The notes: a model not told the origin generated them from the sequence alone. Positions 36,483 through 46,919 are shown, numbered from the stretch's first letter. The stretch is 64,000 bases of DNA from Bradyrhizobium sp. CB3481 (GCF_029714305.1 NZ_CP121647.1:5724501-5788500); one strand, 5' to 3'. Program-made: numbers and translations.

Positions 36483-37150
36483 TTGGTGAATACGGCTTTG
36501 GTGGAGATCGCCCTATCCACATTTATCGCCGCTTATAGCCCGCTTTCTGCGATCCTCGCATAAGAAGCCGGCTTCGACACCTATGAGCCTGCGGCCTCGA
36601 GCCGCGGCAATTTACGGCCTGCCGAGCATGAACCTAATCTCGATGACAGAGTTCTCGGCGTGCTGCTCGCCGGACGCGCGACGCTGCCGAACGTCGTTGA
36701 TAGCGATAGCGGCTATGGGAACAGCATAAATGTCACCGGGGGCGCCGGGGAATACGAGCGGCCCCGCGCCAGCACCGTTGTTATCGAGCACACGACGCTT
36801 GCGAAGTGACGAGTTGCTCCTTCGCGGCGGCTACCAGGAACTGTAGCGCACTAGCCGCTGCCGCCATGAGACGGTACTGGATTCTCTCATGTAGCAGGCA
36901 CCAAAGCCCTGATCGCAAGCCTCGACGAACTCTACAGGCTGCATCGCGCGCAAGTGCATGTGGAGGCTAGCGCCGACATGGTCCCTTATCCCTTGGATAC
37001 CTCCAAGGCTCGAAAGTTTTCCGCGCACCTGGACCGGATCGGTACCGCTGGGGATCGTGCCGGATGCCGATCTCGAGTCGAGAACTGCTTCTGTCATTCA
37101 GGACATCTTCCGGCGGCGGACGAGCGGTCAAAGATGGTCTATGATAATTC
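36483..37150 (+). pseudogene. PEP-mutase/isocitrate-lyase family gene, decayed
   Basis: Three short blocks in order match the superfamily: YSPLSAILA then EAGFD, LPNVVDSDSGYGNSINV (the metal-binding DxDxGYGN), and GTKALIASLDELYRLHRAQV then EASADMV (equivalent to ARTEALIAG). Stops and frameshifts separate them. The DSDSGYGN pattern is nearer oxaloacetate or methylisocitrate-type relatives than PepM itself. 37150-37614 shows nothing recognisable. Confidence 0.55.
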
Positions 37151-37614
37151 CGTATGATGATCGATGGCGAGTACGGCCTGCTCGCCCAGGGATACAATCT
37201 CGGGTCTCTCCTGAAATCAATCGTGATGTTTGCCGACGCCGAATCCAGCTTTCAAAAATTACGCCGGTTCCGGAGACCGCTGGCATAGCATCAGGCCATC
37301 GCAGGACCTCAAAATGAAATTGCACGCGCTGGCATTTTAGAAATAGAGCTCTCAAGTCGACGTCAAAGGAACATGGGTATTCTCTAGCAGACAGCGTGTT
37401 ACGGCCAGCCATATCGAGCTATTTGATGAAGGCCAGCGTGCCGCAACGCGCGCGATTGTTCGTTCGCCGAGTTTCAACGGCGAGAAGCGACTTGTAACGC
37501 CGGCGGGATGCCTTCACGAGACCTCTCATCGACGATTCCCTTGCTCTTCGTTGTCAATGACGCCCTCTCGTAAGAGAGCGTTTAAGGCGCCTACTCATGC
37601 GACAGGCTCAAGCG

Positions 37615-39183
37615 CTAGAAGTGAACACGTACCATACCCTGAACACGGTCAGCTGTTCCACCCACGACTCCATTCGCTCCTGGGACCAACAGCGTGCGCG
37701 ACCCGTATTGATACTCAACACCGAGGTCAACTGATGGCACAGGGCTGTAGATCAGGTTGACACTTGCGGCCCACAAGCTGCTGTTGATCGCACTCGCTGT
37801 TGTCGTGAATCGGGTGACATAGTTGGGATAGCTGAGGCTGGCAACCGAAACAAAGGCATTGCTCTGGAGGTTCGGAAGGAACTGATACTGCAGGCCAACA
37901 AAACCAGCCATCACTGTCACCGCATCGATTTGAGCTGTTTGAGCGGTTACGCCGGGCAATCCAAAGTTCGTCACGGCACCAAATCCACTACTGACGCTCG
38001 CCAGATAACGACCAATACCGGACCCATAGTTTGCTGTTGCCACGAGTGTCAGGCGATTCTCCAAAAATTTGATCGCTCCGGTCGCGCCGATAGCATAGCC
38101 GCGAGTAGACGCGTCATATCGTTGAGCAGGAAGCGCAGCGCCATTATTGATCTCGATGTTCCGCACCATTCCTCGGAGAGCAAAAAACCCGCTGTCTCCA
38201 CGCCACAGAATTCGCGCTGTGACATCTGGAGTTCCACTCAGACTAAATCCCGCCCCGCCGTTAGAATCCGGATAGCTCGTTCCAGTGGTGCTTGTGACGT
38301 CGTTATACGTGTTCTCCAAGCCAACACTAAGCGTGGTCGGCCCAAAGCTTTTACTGTATTGAATTGCACTTTGGCGGGTGCAAGTGGTTGCCGGGATGGT
38401 CCAATCAGAGACGGTCTTTAACGGGATAAGTGGGCAATCGGCGTAGAGCGAGTAGGCTTGCCCCGCAAGCACCAACCCCCAACCATCGGTCCTGCCAAAT
38501 TCTCCGAAGGCTTGCTTGAGCCTCATCGTAAAACTGGACGTAGCCGACTGTGTCGTAGGATCAGTCAACTGCCCCCCAAAATCGACCTGAAACAAGGTAC
38601 GGACGCCTCCAAAGCTTTCGCTAATCGGCGTTCTCGACTCAAGAAACGCTTGAGAATAGCGAGCGCCAAAACTGGCATCTCCTGGCGTCTTGGCGCCCAG
38701 CGCCCCACTAGATAGCGGGATGGATGGAACTGAAATTGTATCGGATCGGTTGCGCGGCCCGAGATCACCGTAACCAAAGAGCTTAAGTTGGCCATAAACC
38801 TTGATGGACGTGTTGGTGCCGGGAATACGGATACTCCCAGGAAAACTTCCTTGCAGTGGATCTACTCCATTCTGGGCTGCTTGCGCCTTCGCACGAGCGG
38901 CTTCAGCCTGCAGTTTCGCCTCCTCCGCGCGTGCTCTCGCTTCCTCCGCCTCCTTCTGCGCCGCTCTCGCTGCCTTAGCGGCTGCACGGTCGGCGCGCGA
39001 TCCCGCTTGCTCGGTCGCCTCAAGTGATTGGACGCGAGCCTGCAGACGTTTCAGCTCTTGCTTGAGATCGTCCAAAGACTCGGCCTGAGCTAGAGAAAGT
39101 GAGGACGAAAATGCCCCAACAACTAAGGCGCTGGTAGCGATCCATCGCGATACTATCGACCTCCCGGACGGCCAAGGGCACAC
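37615..39183 (-). CDS. DcaP-like outer-membrane porin
   Basis: About 522 residues if started at GTG 39183 (AGGA upstream); the frame extends to 39354. A signal peptide ends near LSLAQAES. A coiled coil rich in Ala, Glu and Lys follows (LKQELKRLQARVQSLEATEQ, then KAARAAQKEAEEARARAEEA), and then the barrel starts at GSFPGSIRIPGTNTSIKVYG and ends with a terminal Phe (VQGMVRVHF) used by the outer-membrane assembly machine. DcaP-type trimeric porins admit dicarboxylates and other anions through the outer membrane. It stands alone, convergent with the decayed gene at 36483. Confidence 0.85.
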   Translation of the reverse strand: MCPWPSGRSIVSRWIATSALVVGAFSSSLSLAQAESLDDLKQELKRLQARVQSLEATEQAGSRADRAAAKAARAAQKEAEEARARAEEAKLQAEAARAKAQAAQNGVDPLQGSFPGSIRIPGTNTSIKVYGQLKLFGYGDLGPRNRSDTISVPSIPLSSGALGAKTPGDASFGARYSQAFLESRTPISESFGGVRTLFQVDFGGQLTDPTTQSATSSFTMRLKQAFGEFGRTDGWGLVLAGQAYSLYADCPLIPLKTVSDWTIPATTCTRQSAIQYSKSFGPTTLSVGLENTYNDVTSTTGTSYPDSNGGAGFSLSGTPDVTARILWRGDSGFFALRGMVRNIEINNGAALPAQRYDASTRGYAIGATGAIKFLENRLTLVATANYGSGIGRYLASVSSGFGAVTNFGLPGVTAQTAQIDAVTVMAGFVGLQYQFLPNLQSNAFVSVASLSYPNYVTRFTTTASAINSSLWAASVNLIYSPVPSVDLGVEYQYGSRTLLVPGANGVVGGTADRVQGMVRVHF

Positions 39184-39613
39184 AAGCTTATCCTGGATCC
39201 ACACCGATCCAACCGAATTCTTTTGCACTGAAGTCCCCCACAAAGTACGCAAACATAGACCCCTATGTTTTTCACGTAGGAAAACAGAAATCGTAGATGT
39301 CAGGGTTAGGACGTAACGGGTCGTGTTCAGCTGAGGAACGAGGACGCGTTGCATGAAGGCAGCCGTTGGATGGGCGTGACCGGCGCCAGCCCTGCTCCTG
39401 GTTGCGGTGGCAACGCGCGGCTATCGCTCGTTAAAAAACGAACGTGTTCAGGCCTGATGTCGACTTGAAGCTCTTGCGGACCCCACGACGTCACGCGCGC
39501 AGATGGCACAACTGTCCGTCCCGTACGAAGTCGGCTCGTACGACTAGCAATCTTTGCGCTCTCCATTCGAAGCCGACAAATCGCTCCGGTCGCTTCAGGT
39601 TGCACAACACGAT

Positions 39614-39762
39614 GCGGAAGTAAGCCAACGCACTTAGGCGGAAATGCCATGCCCTGTCCTTAGGCGGAAACTCGTTTCGGGCAGACGCAATATCGTTGGG
39701 AAGCAATAGGCGGGTGACAGACATCAGCTAATGTGATGGATCATTCCGGTTTAGCGATAGAT
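39614..39762. repeat. ~150-bp dispersed repeat, copy 2
   Basis: Second copy of the sequence at 8704-8850, including ATCGTTGGGAAGCAATAGG, AATGTGATGGA and TTTAGCGAT. In both copies a minus-strand frame begins with a similar VTxLLLPND peptide, but no common gene follows. 39355-39613 shows nothing recognised. Confidence 0.7.
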
Positions 39763-39939
39763 CGGAATAGGCTCCGTTCGCTCCGACTTTCTGGCAGAAG
39801 GGTTGATCGCGTTTCGATCATTATAGGGGCAAGGCCGTCGCACCAGCTCGGACGAGCGTACCCAGTGGAAAAGGGGAACGCCTCGCCAATAAGCGGATGG
39901 CCGCCCAACGCGGCGCGACTTATCAAATGCTTCGGCAAA

Positions 39940-40442
39940 TGTCTCCGCGAGCCGACGATATCGCGCACCTTGTCGACGAACAGCGGATCGCTCGACAGCT
40001 TGAATGTCTGACTACGGTTCGGCTGCACGCCGAACGCCGCCGACATTGGGCGGATCGTGGTGTGGGAAACGCCAGTTTCCGCAGCCATCGAGCGGATCGA
40101 CCAGTGCGTCGCGCCGACCGGCCTCGTGCGCTACGTCCGCTCGATGACGGCTACGACCTGATCGTTGTTGATTGTGCGATGTCGACCAGGGCGGGCCTCG
40201 TCAAGCAGGCCATCGCAGCGATCGTTCAAAAATCGGCGGCGCCACTTGCCACCGGCGTGTTCATGGATGCTGATTTCGGCAGCCACGGACTTGCTTGGCA
40301 AGCCATCCGTCCACCGCTCGCAGCATCGCGCGGCATCGCTCAGATAGCGACCGGGCAACACGATGACTACGAACTTGCCTCTCTCTAAGTACACTCGCTC
40401 CTGCGGACTCAGCACACACGGCGCGACGGGTCGGCCTCTCAC
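39940..40442 (-). pseudogene. IS630-family transposase, N-terminal remnant
   Basis: Minus-strand peptides in several frames: RGRPVAPCVLSPQERVYLER, VRSHRVARSLSERCRAMLR, GKWRRRFLNDRCDGLLDEAR, MAAETGVSHTTIR and FKLSSDPLFVDKVRDIV. These form the helix-turn-helix and the start of the catalytic domain of an IS630 transposase different from the one at 595. The DDE core is lost. 40500-41205 holds no recognised gene. Confidence 0.75.
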
Positions 40443-41205
40443 ACCTGTAGTCGCAACAAGCGCCCTCCTCCATCGACTTTCGAGCTGTCATATATGTGAC
40501 GCACTTGCGTTCCAGATGGCTAGGCTACGCGCGCACGTAACAATCTTTTTGGCGGCTGTTTGCGAAGCGCGCCAAATCGTTCAAACACGCGCTGCTCGGG
40601 AATAACCAAAAATCCGTCGTCAAGGCCGACGAGATCTTTTGTCAATCCGGAGATCACCGCAGCGAGGCGGCGGCCTAATACGTCCGCACATTGAGGAAGA
40701 TCGAGAGGCTAAGCCGTTCTGCCGCGCCTAAAGAGCAGATCATGCAGATTGCGCTCACCAATGACGCCGTTTGTATGCGACATCACACTCACTCAGCTAA
40801 CACGCTTGATGTGAATCTCTCGCCCAGCGTGCGGATTTGATCAAGGCACTACGCCCACGAGCTTGCCTACCCACGGATGTCCGCCGAATGCCAACAGACG
40901 AAAGAGAGGAACCATTCAAAAACTGACGTCGGAACGTCCCGCAGCCGGATTATCGAACATGGTCGGCGCGTGGGTTCGCCTAGGATTAACTGGGAAGAAA
41001 TTCTGAACACCCTTTTTCAAGCTCTCGATTTCCAACGCTCGGGATCTCTGTATCCTTATGGCGCAGCTAAAACGAAGCATTTCTTAGCACTTTGATCCAG
41101 TTCACCCACGAACGGGCGCATCCATCGCGGTGAACGCGTGGACTCACCAAGCGCCGAACAGGTTATTACAAGAGCTCAACCACGGGCTGCGTCAATCTTT
41201 CGCTC

Positions 41206-41302
41206 CGTCCAACTACCATCATTAGTAGTTTACCCAGAATCAGAACCGTAGCATCGATTGATCGGATATCGCTGGCGAATTGTCACTTCCAAGAAGCTAG
41301 GC
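41206..41302 (+). promoter_or_regulatory. Leader repeat copy D (diverged)
   Basis: TCCAACTACCATCATTAGTAG at 41207-41227 parallels TCAACTACCAACGTTAGCAA in copy C, and the start codon context ATGCAACGTCGACCACAAGC matches ATGCAACATCAACCACAATC at 17515. So the pepM-type leader also lies in front of the SelA-like gene. Confidence 0.4.
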
Positions 41303-42802
41303 ATGCAACGTCGACCACAAGCTGTTCAAGCAACGGCAAACTGCGCTGATTGGGTCTTTAGACGTATCGGCGTCGAACCGATCATCAATTGTACAGGCAC
41401 TCGAACGAACTACGGCGGCAGCAATCCCAGCTCGAGGGTCATGGACGCGATGGCGGCCGCTTCACGGCATTTTGTTGATCTAGATGAGCTCGCCGAAGGA
41501 GCAGGTGCCTATATCGCCAAGCTAACTGGCGCGCAGTGGGGGATTGTTTCTGCTGGCAGCACGGCCGCTCTCGCGCTCGCGACCGCCGCTTGCATTGCGG
41601 GGAATGACCCCGAAGCGATGCTACGCTTGCCTGACACAGGCGACATTTCATCCGACGTAATTGTCATCAAATCACACAGATTTCCATACGACACTGCCAT
41701 CCGCCACGTTGGAGGCACTCTTGTCGAGGTTGGAGATCAGCGCGAGCTGAGAAATGCACTGTCAAATAGGCCCGCAATGATATGCGTTCTTGGACGTGCA
41801 GAGCCTGCCGGATTTGTCCGACTAGAGAGACTTCGCGACCTAGCTCCGAATGTCCCGATAGTTGTCGATGCAGCGAGCCTAGCACCTACAAACCCGGACC
41901 TATGGCTCGCGCGCGGCGCCGACCTCGTTATCTACTCTGGGGGTAAATGCATTCGAGGTCCGCAATCAACCGGTTTTCTCATTGGACGGAAAGATTTGTG
42001 TCGTGCGGCTTGGTTAAATGGGTCACCTCACCATGCCATCGGCCGAGGAATGAAGGTCGGAAAGGAGGAGATTGTGGGTGCAGTCACCGCGCTGGAAGAC
42101 TGGTTTTCAAATCCGTCACCTGACTTTGACCAGCACGATCGGATTCTCAAGACAATTCTCGAGCAGTTGCACGATACTCCCGTCATCGCGCAAATCAGCA
42201 CCCCCGATGGAGCGATTTCTCCCAGACTACATCTGTTGTGGCATAGTGAAGTCGAAGTGACGGGGAGGCAGATTCGCGAATTTGCGTTTGATCGGCACCG
42301 TGTGAAGCTGCAAGATTTCTGGACAACCGACTCCTCATTGTCCATTGACCCTTTAAACATCCAGTCAACAGCTGAGGCCAAGCTAGTAGGTCTTTCCATT
42401 GCAGAAGCCTTTCGGATCGTACCCTTGACCTCCATCGATAGCCGAAGGTTCCTAGAAGCTCAAAGTGATTTATCTGGAACATGGCAAGTAGACATCACCT
42501 ATCTGGTTGTGCAGGCACGGCATACTCTCGAAATAACACAACTACGAGACGGGACAATAAAGGGGCTTCATCACGGACGATTTGGATCTGCAGCAATATT
42601 CGGAGGTATATCGGGGGCGGCGGTGTCACTTTCTTCGAAAATGGAAAACCATCCGATGAATATTTACTTTCAGTTTGATGGGGATGTTCAAGGCAATTCA
42701 CTTGTGGGAGCAGTTACCGTCGGGGCCGCCGCGGACGAATACGCAGGTCCAACCTTCTGCTCTCAATTTGGTAGGGGCACCTGGACAGCCTTTCGTGCTT
42801 GA
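41303..42802 (+). CDS. SelA-like PLP enzyme with extra C-terminal domain
   Basis: 499 residues from ATG 41303. The fold resembles selenocysteine synthase SelA and D-glucosaminate-6-phosphate ammonia lyase: EPIINCTGTRTNYGGSNPSS, LTGAQWGIVSAGSTAALALA, VPIVVDAASLAP, and the PLP lysine in VIYSGGKCIRGPQSTGFLIG. Residues from about 390 form a separate beta-rich domain (SGTWQVDITYLVVQARHTLE and on). No selenocysteine genes are near, so a lyase or racemase acting on a small amino compound is more likely. The N-terminus MQRRPQAVQA looks borrowed from the pepM leader. Confidence 0.78.
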   Translation: MQRRPQAVQATANCADWVFRRIGVEPIINCTGTRTNYGGSNPSSRVMDAMAAASRHFVDLDELAEGAGAYIAKLTGAQWGIVSAGSTAALALATAACIAGNDPEAMLRLPDTGDISSDVIVIKSHRFPYDTAIRHVGGTLVEVGDQRELRNALSNRPAMICVLGRAEPAGFVRLERLRDLAPNVPIVVDAASLAPTNPDLWLARGADLVIYSGGKCIRGPQSTGFLIGRKDLCRAAWLNGSPHHAIGRGMKVGKEEIVGAVTALEDWFSNPSPDFDQHDRILKTILEQLHDTPVIAQISTPDGAISPRLHLLWHSEVEVTGRQIREFAFDRHRVKLQDFWTTDSSLSIDPLNIQSTAEAKLVGLSIAEAFRIVPLTSIDSRRFLEAQSDLSGTWQVDITYLVVQARHTLEITQLRDGTIKGLHHGRFGSAAIFGGISGAAVSLSSKMENHPMNIYFQFDGDVQGNSLVGAVTVGAAADEYAGPTFCSQFGRGTWTAFRA

Positions 42803-42904
42803 AAAAGCATAGAGCGATTACGGGGAATTCCGAGATACGACGGCAACGAAACCTGCATACCGAATGTGTTACGCTCGAGGCCCTTCAGTGAACACATTAT
42901 GCGG

Positions 42905-43400
42905 ATCTGAAAGATGTGGCGTGGCGCGAAACGTAGCTGGCGAAGACGCCGATCTGGCAGTTCGTAATCTTGCCTGCCGAACCGGTGTATTGCCGCGCCA
43001 CGCCGCACGATGCCTTGCCTTACTTGAGAAAACCGGTCTCGTCGATGACGAGGACCGCATCGTCGTCCGCCAAATGCTCGATGACATAGTCGCGAACGAT
43101 ATCGCGCAAAGCATCCGCGTCCCAATCGCGCCGACCCAGGATCGCTTGCTGCCGCCATGGACCGGGATCGCCAGCCACCTCCGCGCGCATCCAACCTCTC
43201 TTGCGTTGCTCTTCGCCGAGCAGGCCTTCCAGAAAAAGGCCCGCGTTCCTCGCAACACGCTCTTGCCCAAACAACGGCCGTATCCGCTTCTTCACTTCAC
43301 GAAGCGACGCGGCCCATAACGCAAGCGTTTCTTCGATCGACGCTGCCTGCGTCCACGATCTTCGAATCATGGTCGCCCATGGATTCAGAAAACTCCACAA
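42905..43400 (-). pseudogene. IS701-family transposase fragment
   Basis: From 43400 the frame reads EVKKRIRPLFGQERVARNAG, MRAEVAGDPGPWRQQAILGR and DDAVLVIDETGFLK (first catalytic Asp), then an in-frame TAA where related proteins have Gln, then GKASCGVARQYTGSAGKITN and CQIGVFASYVSRH. Beyond that the element is cut off. A nonsense change and truncation make it dead. Confidence 0.8.
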
Positions 43401-43456
43401 AAGGCAACTGTGATGCTAGTAAACATCCTTACTGACACCCTCGCCGACGCCGGGCT

Positions 43457-45922
43457 CTACTGCCTCCCTACGTCACGAGCCCGATCTCTCATCCCCTTTG
43501 ACGTTCCACTGTCGCCTTGAGTGCGGGCTCTGAGTCGGGTTTGCAGTCGCTCCCGATTAGGGCGGAGATTGTCGAGGTTCAGCAAGTCTGATCCTTCCGC
43601 CAATCGCCCAGCCAGCGTCCGGGTGCCATCCACCATAAAAACCCCGCAATCGTGATTGTTCGTTTGCTGGCGCATGGTAGCAGTTTTAAAAAAGCGGAGG
43701 CCGAGCACTGCTGCCAACCTCTTTGCAGGCTCATGATTGATTGGGCGGGCGGAGTCGTAGTGACAGGCAATCGGCCTTGCCCGATTGCGGCGATCAACCA
43801 ATAGCAGTGACCAATGAGAGCCGCCAAAATTATTGGCTTCGCTGGCATTGCTCACTGGCAGGAACACGAAATCGGCGTTGTCCTCGCCATGTCGATTACG
43901 GACTATGTGAAGAAAGTCGCGTTGCGCCTGACTACGGGTCGCCAGACTCAGCTGAAGCGCTATGGCCGGATCCACGAGGCGCGTCCGTCTCGCGAAATCC
44001 AAATTGGTCCGCCGCAACTCCCGCCGCAGGAGCTCGTAGTCTCTCTCGATGTGGTCGTCCGTCAGCCACTCGGTATCGCCGAGCACCGCTCCGGTGCGAG
44101 CGTCGGACGAGGTGCCCACACCCAAAGCCCCGATGTGAGCATCGGATGACGACGCCCACCCTTGCGACCGCTCCGGCGGAACAGCCCAACCTTCCTCGGA
44201 CAGCTTTTTTCTCCTGCTCAGCTCTTGTTCCGCCGAACCATCGATGCGGAGGGTGTTGTCGCGATAGAGATCCCGATTGGATTTGGGCTCGGCGCCCAGG
44301 TACTGTCGAAGCCGATTGAAACTCACGGCGGCTGGTCCCGCGCTGGCGGCGCACTCCTTGAAATCTCTGTACAATGACCGCTGCTGCTGATCACTACCAG
44401 TGAGCCGGCTGACTATGCTCTCCCTCGCCTCTCTTTGAAGCCAATCACTAAACCTACGTAGTTCGGAAGCCTGGCGTGAGACGTTGAGCTTCTGTCGGCG
44501 AGTCGCATTGGGTCCAAGTTCGTCGAGGGCTTCTTTTAGCATGCCATCAATGACGCCGCCATCCTCGGGATAAGGATAGTGGGTTTGGCGCCCCATCAGT
44601 CGGGGCCCAGCACCCACCCCTTGGAGCCCCTCACCCCCGAGCCGCCGAAGGTGAGATATTGCCGTGTCGAGACGGCGACGGCGATCCCCACCCTCTGCGC
44701 TGTACGTGTCAATGTCGGCGGCTAGTGATTCTGGATCGTGATAAACGCGAGTAGCCAGCGGAGCGTTGCCCCCTTCTCGGAGCCAACGGGCAAATGCCCT
44801 AAGGGCCTGCACATTAGACTTAACGGTAGGCGCAGGAACCCTTCCGTCCGCTCGCCCCCTGCTACCATCGGGAACAATTCTGTACGCTTTGACGGCTTCC
44901 TCGAACCGGCGGATGAGCTGCTCGTCTTCAGAATGCATCGGTTGAGCTTGCGCATCAACCCACGCGGGGGCGGATATGGGACCTCCGGCCCAAAAATGCC
45001 GGAGTGTGTCCAACGCACCACCCAAATAAGTCCGGGTATCTGCCTTCGCCACTTTCAACAAGCCATCCTTATATGCCTCCAGCAGATCAGGGTGGCCAAG
45101 CAGGTCTTTCAGCGTCACGCCGTTGGGTTGAATAAATTCGCTGAACCTTTTGAGAGCTCTCTCGTAGTTCGCAATGGTCCTCGGCCTACGGTTCGCGCCG
45201 GCCAACGCTAACTTGAACTGTTCAATGAGTTCCAGGTCCGCATCGGAGGGGCGAGCGCGCTTCGCGAAATCCATGCGAAGCTCGGAATAGACCACCTCGG
45301 AGGCCCAGCCGCCGGACGACTTTTCTCGACGGTCCCCTCCCAAGACTTTGCCGAGCCCCGATTTAACCCGAGAAAATAGTCCACGGCTTTTACTATCCTT
45401 CGTCCGCGTCGCAGGCTGCGCCTCCGATTGTCCAGTGTAGCGCATGCTACTGAATGCCCTATCTCGCAGGTCAGACTGCGATGGCGCGGTAGCTGAGCCA
45501 GCAAGCTGTGCGCGAGGAATGTCGACACTATACCGCGTACTGCTGAACCGATTGTCCTGCAGGCTAAATTCCGGCGACATCCACATCGAATTGTCGATGT
45601 CCGCGCGAACCGGTCGAGTCTCGGACGAACTCAGCCCGACGGAGCTCTCCTCGGATGAGCTGAGTTGCAAATGGCTCAGCTGCTGCTGAAAGCTATCTTG
45701 ATCCGCCGGCGTGCTGTCCCAGCCTCGCGTCGCACGCTGCAGCTCTTGCTGCTCAGCGTACCAGGGTATCCAGTCGTTCGGATCGCTGCAGTTCGGCTCC
45801 GCACCAACCTCCCTACTATCTTGATCCGGCGTGTTGTCCCAGTCCTGCGTCGCACGCTCCAGCTCTTGCTGCTCGGTGTACGGAGCCGTCCAATAATTCG
45901 GATCCCAGCAGTTCCATTCCAC
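43457..45922 (-). CDS. nopD: NopD-like type III effector with SUMO-protease (C48) domain
   Basis: 821 residues. The C-terminal Ulp1-type cysteine protease has a full catalytic set: His703 (GGSHWSLLLVD), Asp723 (ACHYDSA), Gln752/753 (MRQQTNNH) and Cys759 (HDCGVFMVDG). The N-terminus holds two imperfect repeats of about 40 residues (DPNYWTAPYTEQQELERA and DPNDWIPWYAEQQELQRA) and Ser-rich stretches; the middle repeats a phage-integrase-like SAM-fold (YERALKRFSEFIQ, NVQALRAFARWL, ELRRFSDWLQRE). NopD-class effectors of Bradyrhizobium enter the plant nucleus and remove SUMO, affecting nodulation. No convincing tts box was found upstream. A decayed second start lies at 48490. Confidence 0.85.
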   Translation of the reverse strand: MEWNCWDPNYWTAPYTEQQELERATQDWDNTPDQDSREVGAEPNCSDPNDWIPWYAEQQELQRATRGWDSTPADQDSFQQQLSHLQLSSSEESSVGLSSSETRPVRADIDNSMWMSPEFSLQDNRFSSTRYSVDIPRAQLAGSATAPSQSDLRDRAFSSMRYTGQSEAQPATRTKDSKSRGLFSRVKSGLGKVLGGDRREKSSGGWASEVVYSELRMDFAKRARPSDADLELIEQFKLALAGANRRPRTIANYERALKRFSEFIQPNGVTLKDLLGHPDLLEAYKDGLLKVAKADTRTYLGGALDTLRHFWAGGPISAPAWVDAQAQPMHSEDEQLIRRFEEAVKAYRIVPDGSRGRADGRVPAPTVKSNVQALRAFARWLREGGNAPLATRVYHDPESLAADIDTYSAEGGDRRRRLDTAISHLRRLGGEGLQGVGAGPRLMGRQTHYPYPEDGGVIDGMLKEALDELGPNATRRQKLNVSRQASELRRFSDWLQREARESIVSRLTGSDQQQRSLYRDFKECAASAGPAAVSFNRLRQYLGAEPKSNRDLYRDNTLRIDGSAEQELSRRKKLSEEGWAVPPERSQGWASSSDAHIGALGVGTSSDARTGAVLGDTEWLTDDHIERDYELLRRELRRTNLDFARRTRLVDPAIALQLSLATRSQAQRDFLHIVRNRHGEDNADFVFLPVSNASEANNFGGSHWSLLLVDRRNRARPIACHYDSARPINHEPAKRLAAVLGLRFFKTATMRQQTNNHDCGVFMVDGTRTLAGRLAEGSDLLNLDNLRPNRERLQTRLRARTQGDSGTSKGMRDRARDVGRQ

Positions 45923-46084
45923 GCGACTCTCCCTGGATGCGGATGGCCCTTCATAGCTGATCTCGTGCTAAGACGCCATAGCGTTGTCCACGCGCAGCGT
46001 CATGTCCGCAGCCATGTCAATGAATCGCCGATCCCTTCGCGCCCGACGCCCGTCGGCGTGCGGCTACCGAGTGCCTGATGAAGG

Positions 46085-46760
46085 CGACGACCGTTGTACA
46101 AGGCTTGAGAACGCCCACGGGGCCGTTTGATGTGAGGTTTTGTACCGGCTTCACCCTTGGGCAGGCCGCGAGGTTTTCGTCCATGCTGTGATCGACAGCC
46201 GCCACGTCAGCACCGCCCGGCTCGCCAGTCCATCACGGCCACCGGATAGAGGAAGTGATGTCCGCGCACCAGACCTGGTTCGGCCGCTCGATGGCAAGCC
46301 CTCGCAGCAGATAGGCGAAGATCTTGTATCCGGGCGCCGGCTTACTCGTGCGGGGCTTCGGCCCGAGCGCCGCAATCCCCATGATGCGCATCAGTCGCTG
46401 GCTGCGCTTGCGACTGCAGCATCGCCGTCATCCGCAGCGAGCCGAGGAACGGCCAAGCCGTGAACAGCTCGTCGATCCGGCGCATCAGGGCCAGATCGGC
46501 CACCGTCGTTTGCGGGAGGCGGGGGTCGGTAGACGCCCGACCGCGCAACGCCGAGCAGCTGGCACTGGCGGCGAACCGACAGGTCGGAATGGTTGCGGTC
46601 AACGAGCGCGCGACGGTCCGGGGCGCTCATCTTCCGGACCTCTTCGCCAAAAATCCCGCTCGATAATGAAGTGCCCAATCTTGGCATGCAACTTCTCGAT
46701 CTCGCGCTCGGGATCCGCCGCCCTCTTGATATCTGCACGGCCAGAATTTGTGCGATGGAA
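46085..46760 (-). pseudogene. IS3-family transposase remnant (OrfA end and OrfB start)
   Basis: Minus-strand peptides: EREIEKLHAKIGHFIIERDF then LAKRSGR (end of OrfA), SAPDRRALVDRNHSDLSVRR and QCQLLGVARSGVYRPPP (start of OrfB), LMRRIDELFTAWPFLGSLRM, then LGPKPRTSKPAPGYKIFAYL and IERPNQVWCAD ending near the first catalytic Asp. Several frameshifts. The element is cut before the DDE core. The 45923-46084 gap holds only the upstream side of the effector gene. Confidence 0.7.
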
Positions 46761-46919
46761 GCGACTTAGCGCTTTGGCCGGTGGCCACCGGCCAAAGCGC
46801 GTGGCGATGTCGCCCGTTCCCCTTCCGGCTACAACTGTCGGTGAGCTTCGGGATGTTCGCCATGTCACGCACGACCGAACAGTCGCTTGAGTTCCGATCG
46901 CATGGACAAGGCAGGTTAC

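Noticed and set aside
41190..41302. nod box upstream of the SelA-like gene
   Set aside because: No ATC-N9-GAT repeats with the required spacing; the similarity is to the pepM leader instead.
45444..46078. Plus-strand frames opposite the effector N-terminus
   Set aside because: Repetitive only because they mirror the tandem repeats of the effector on the other strand.
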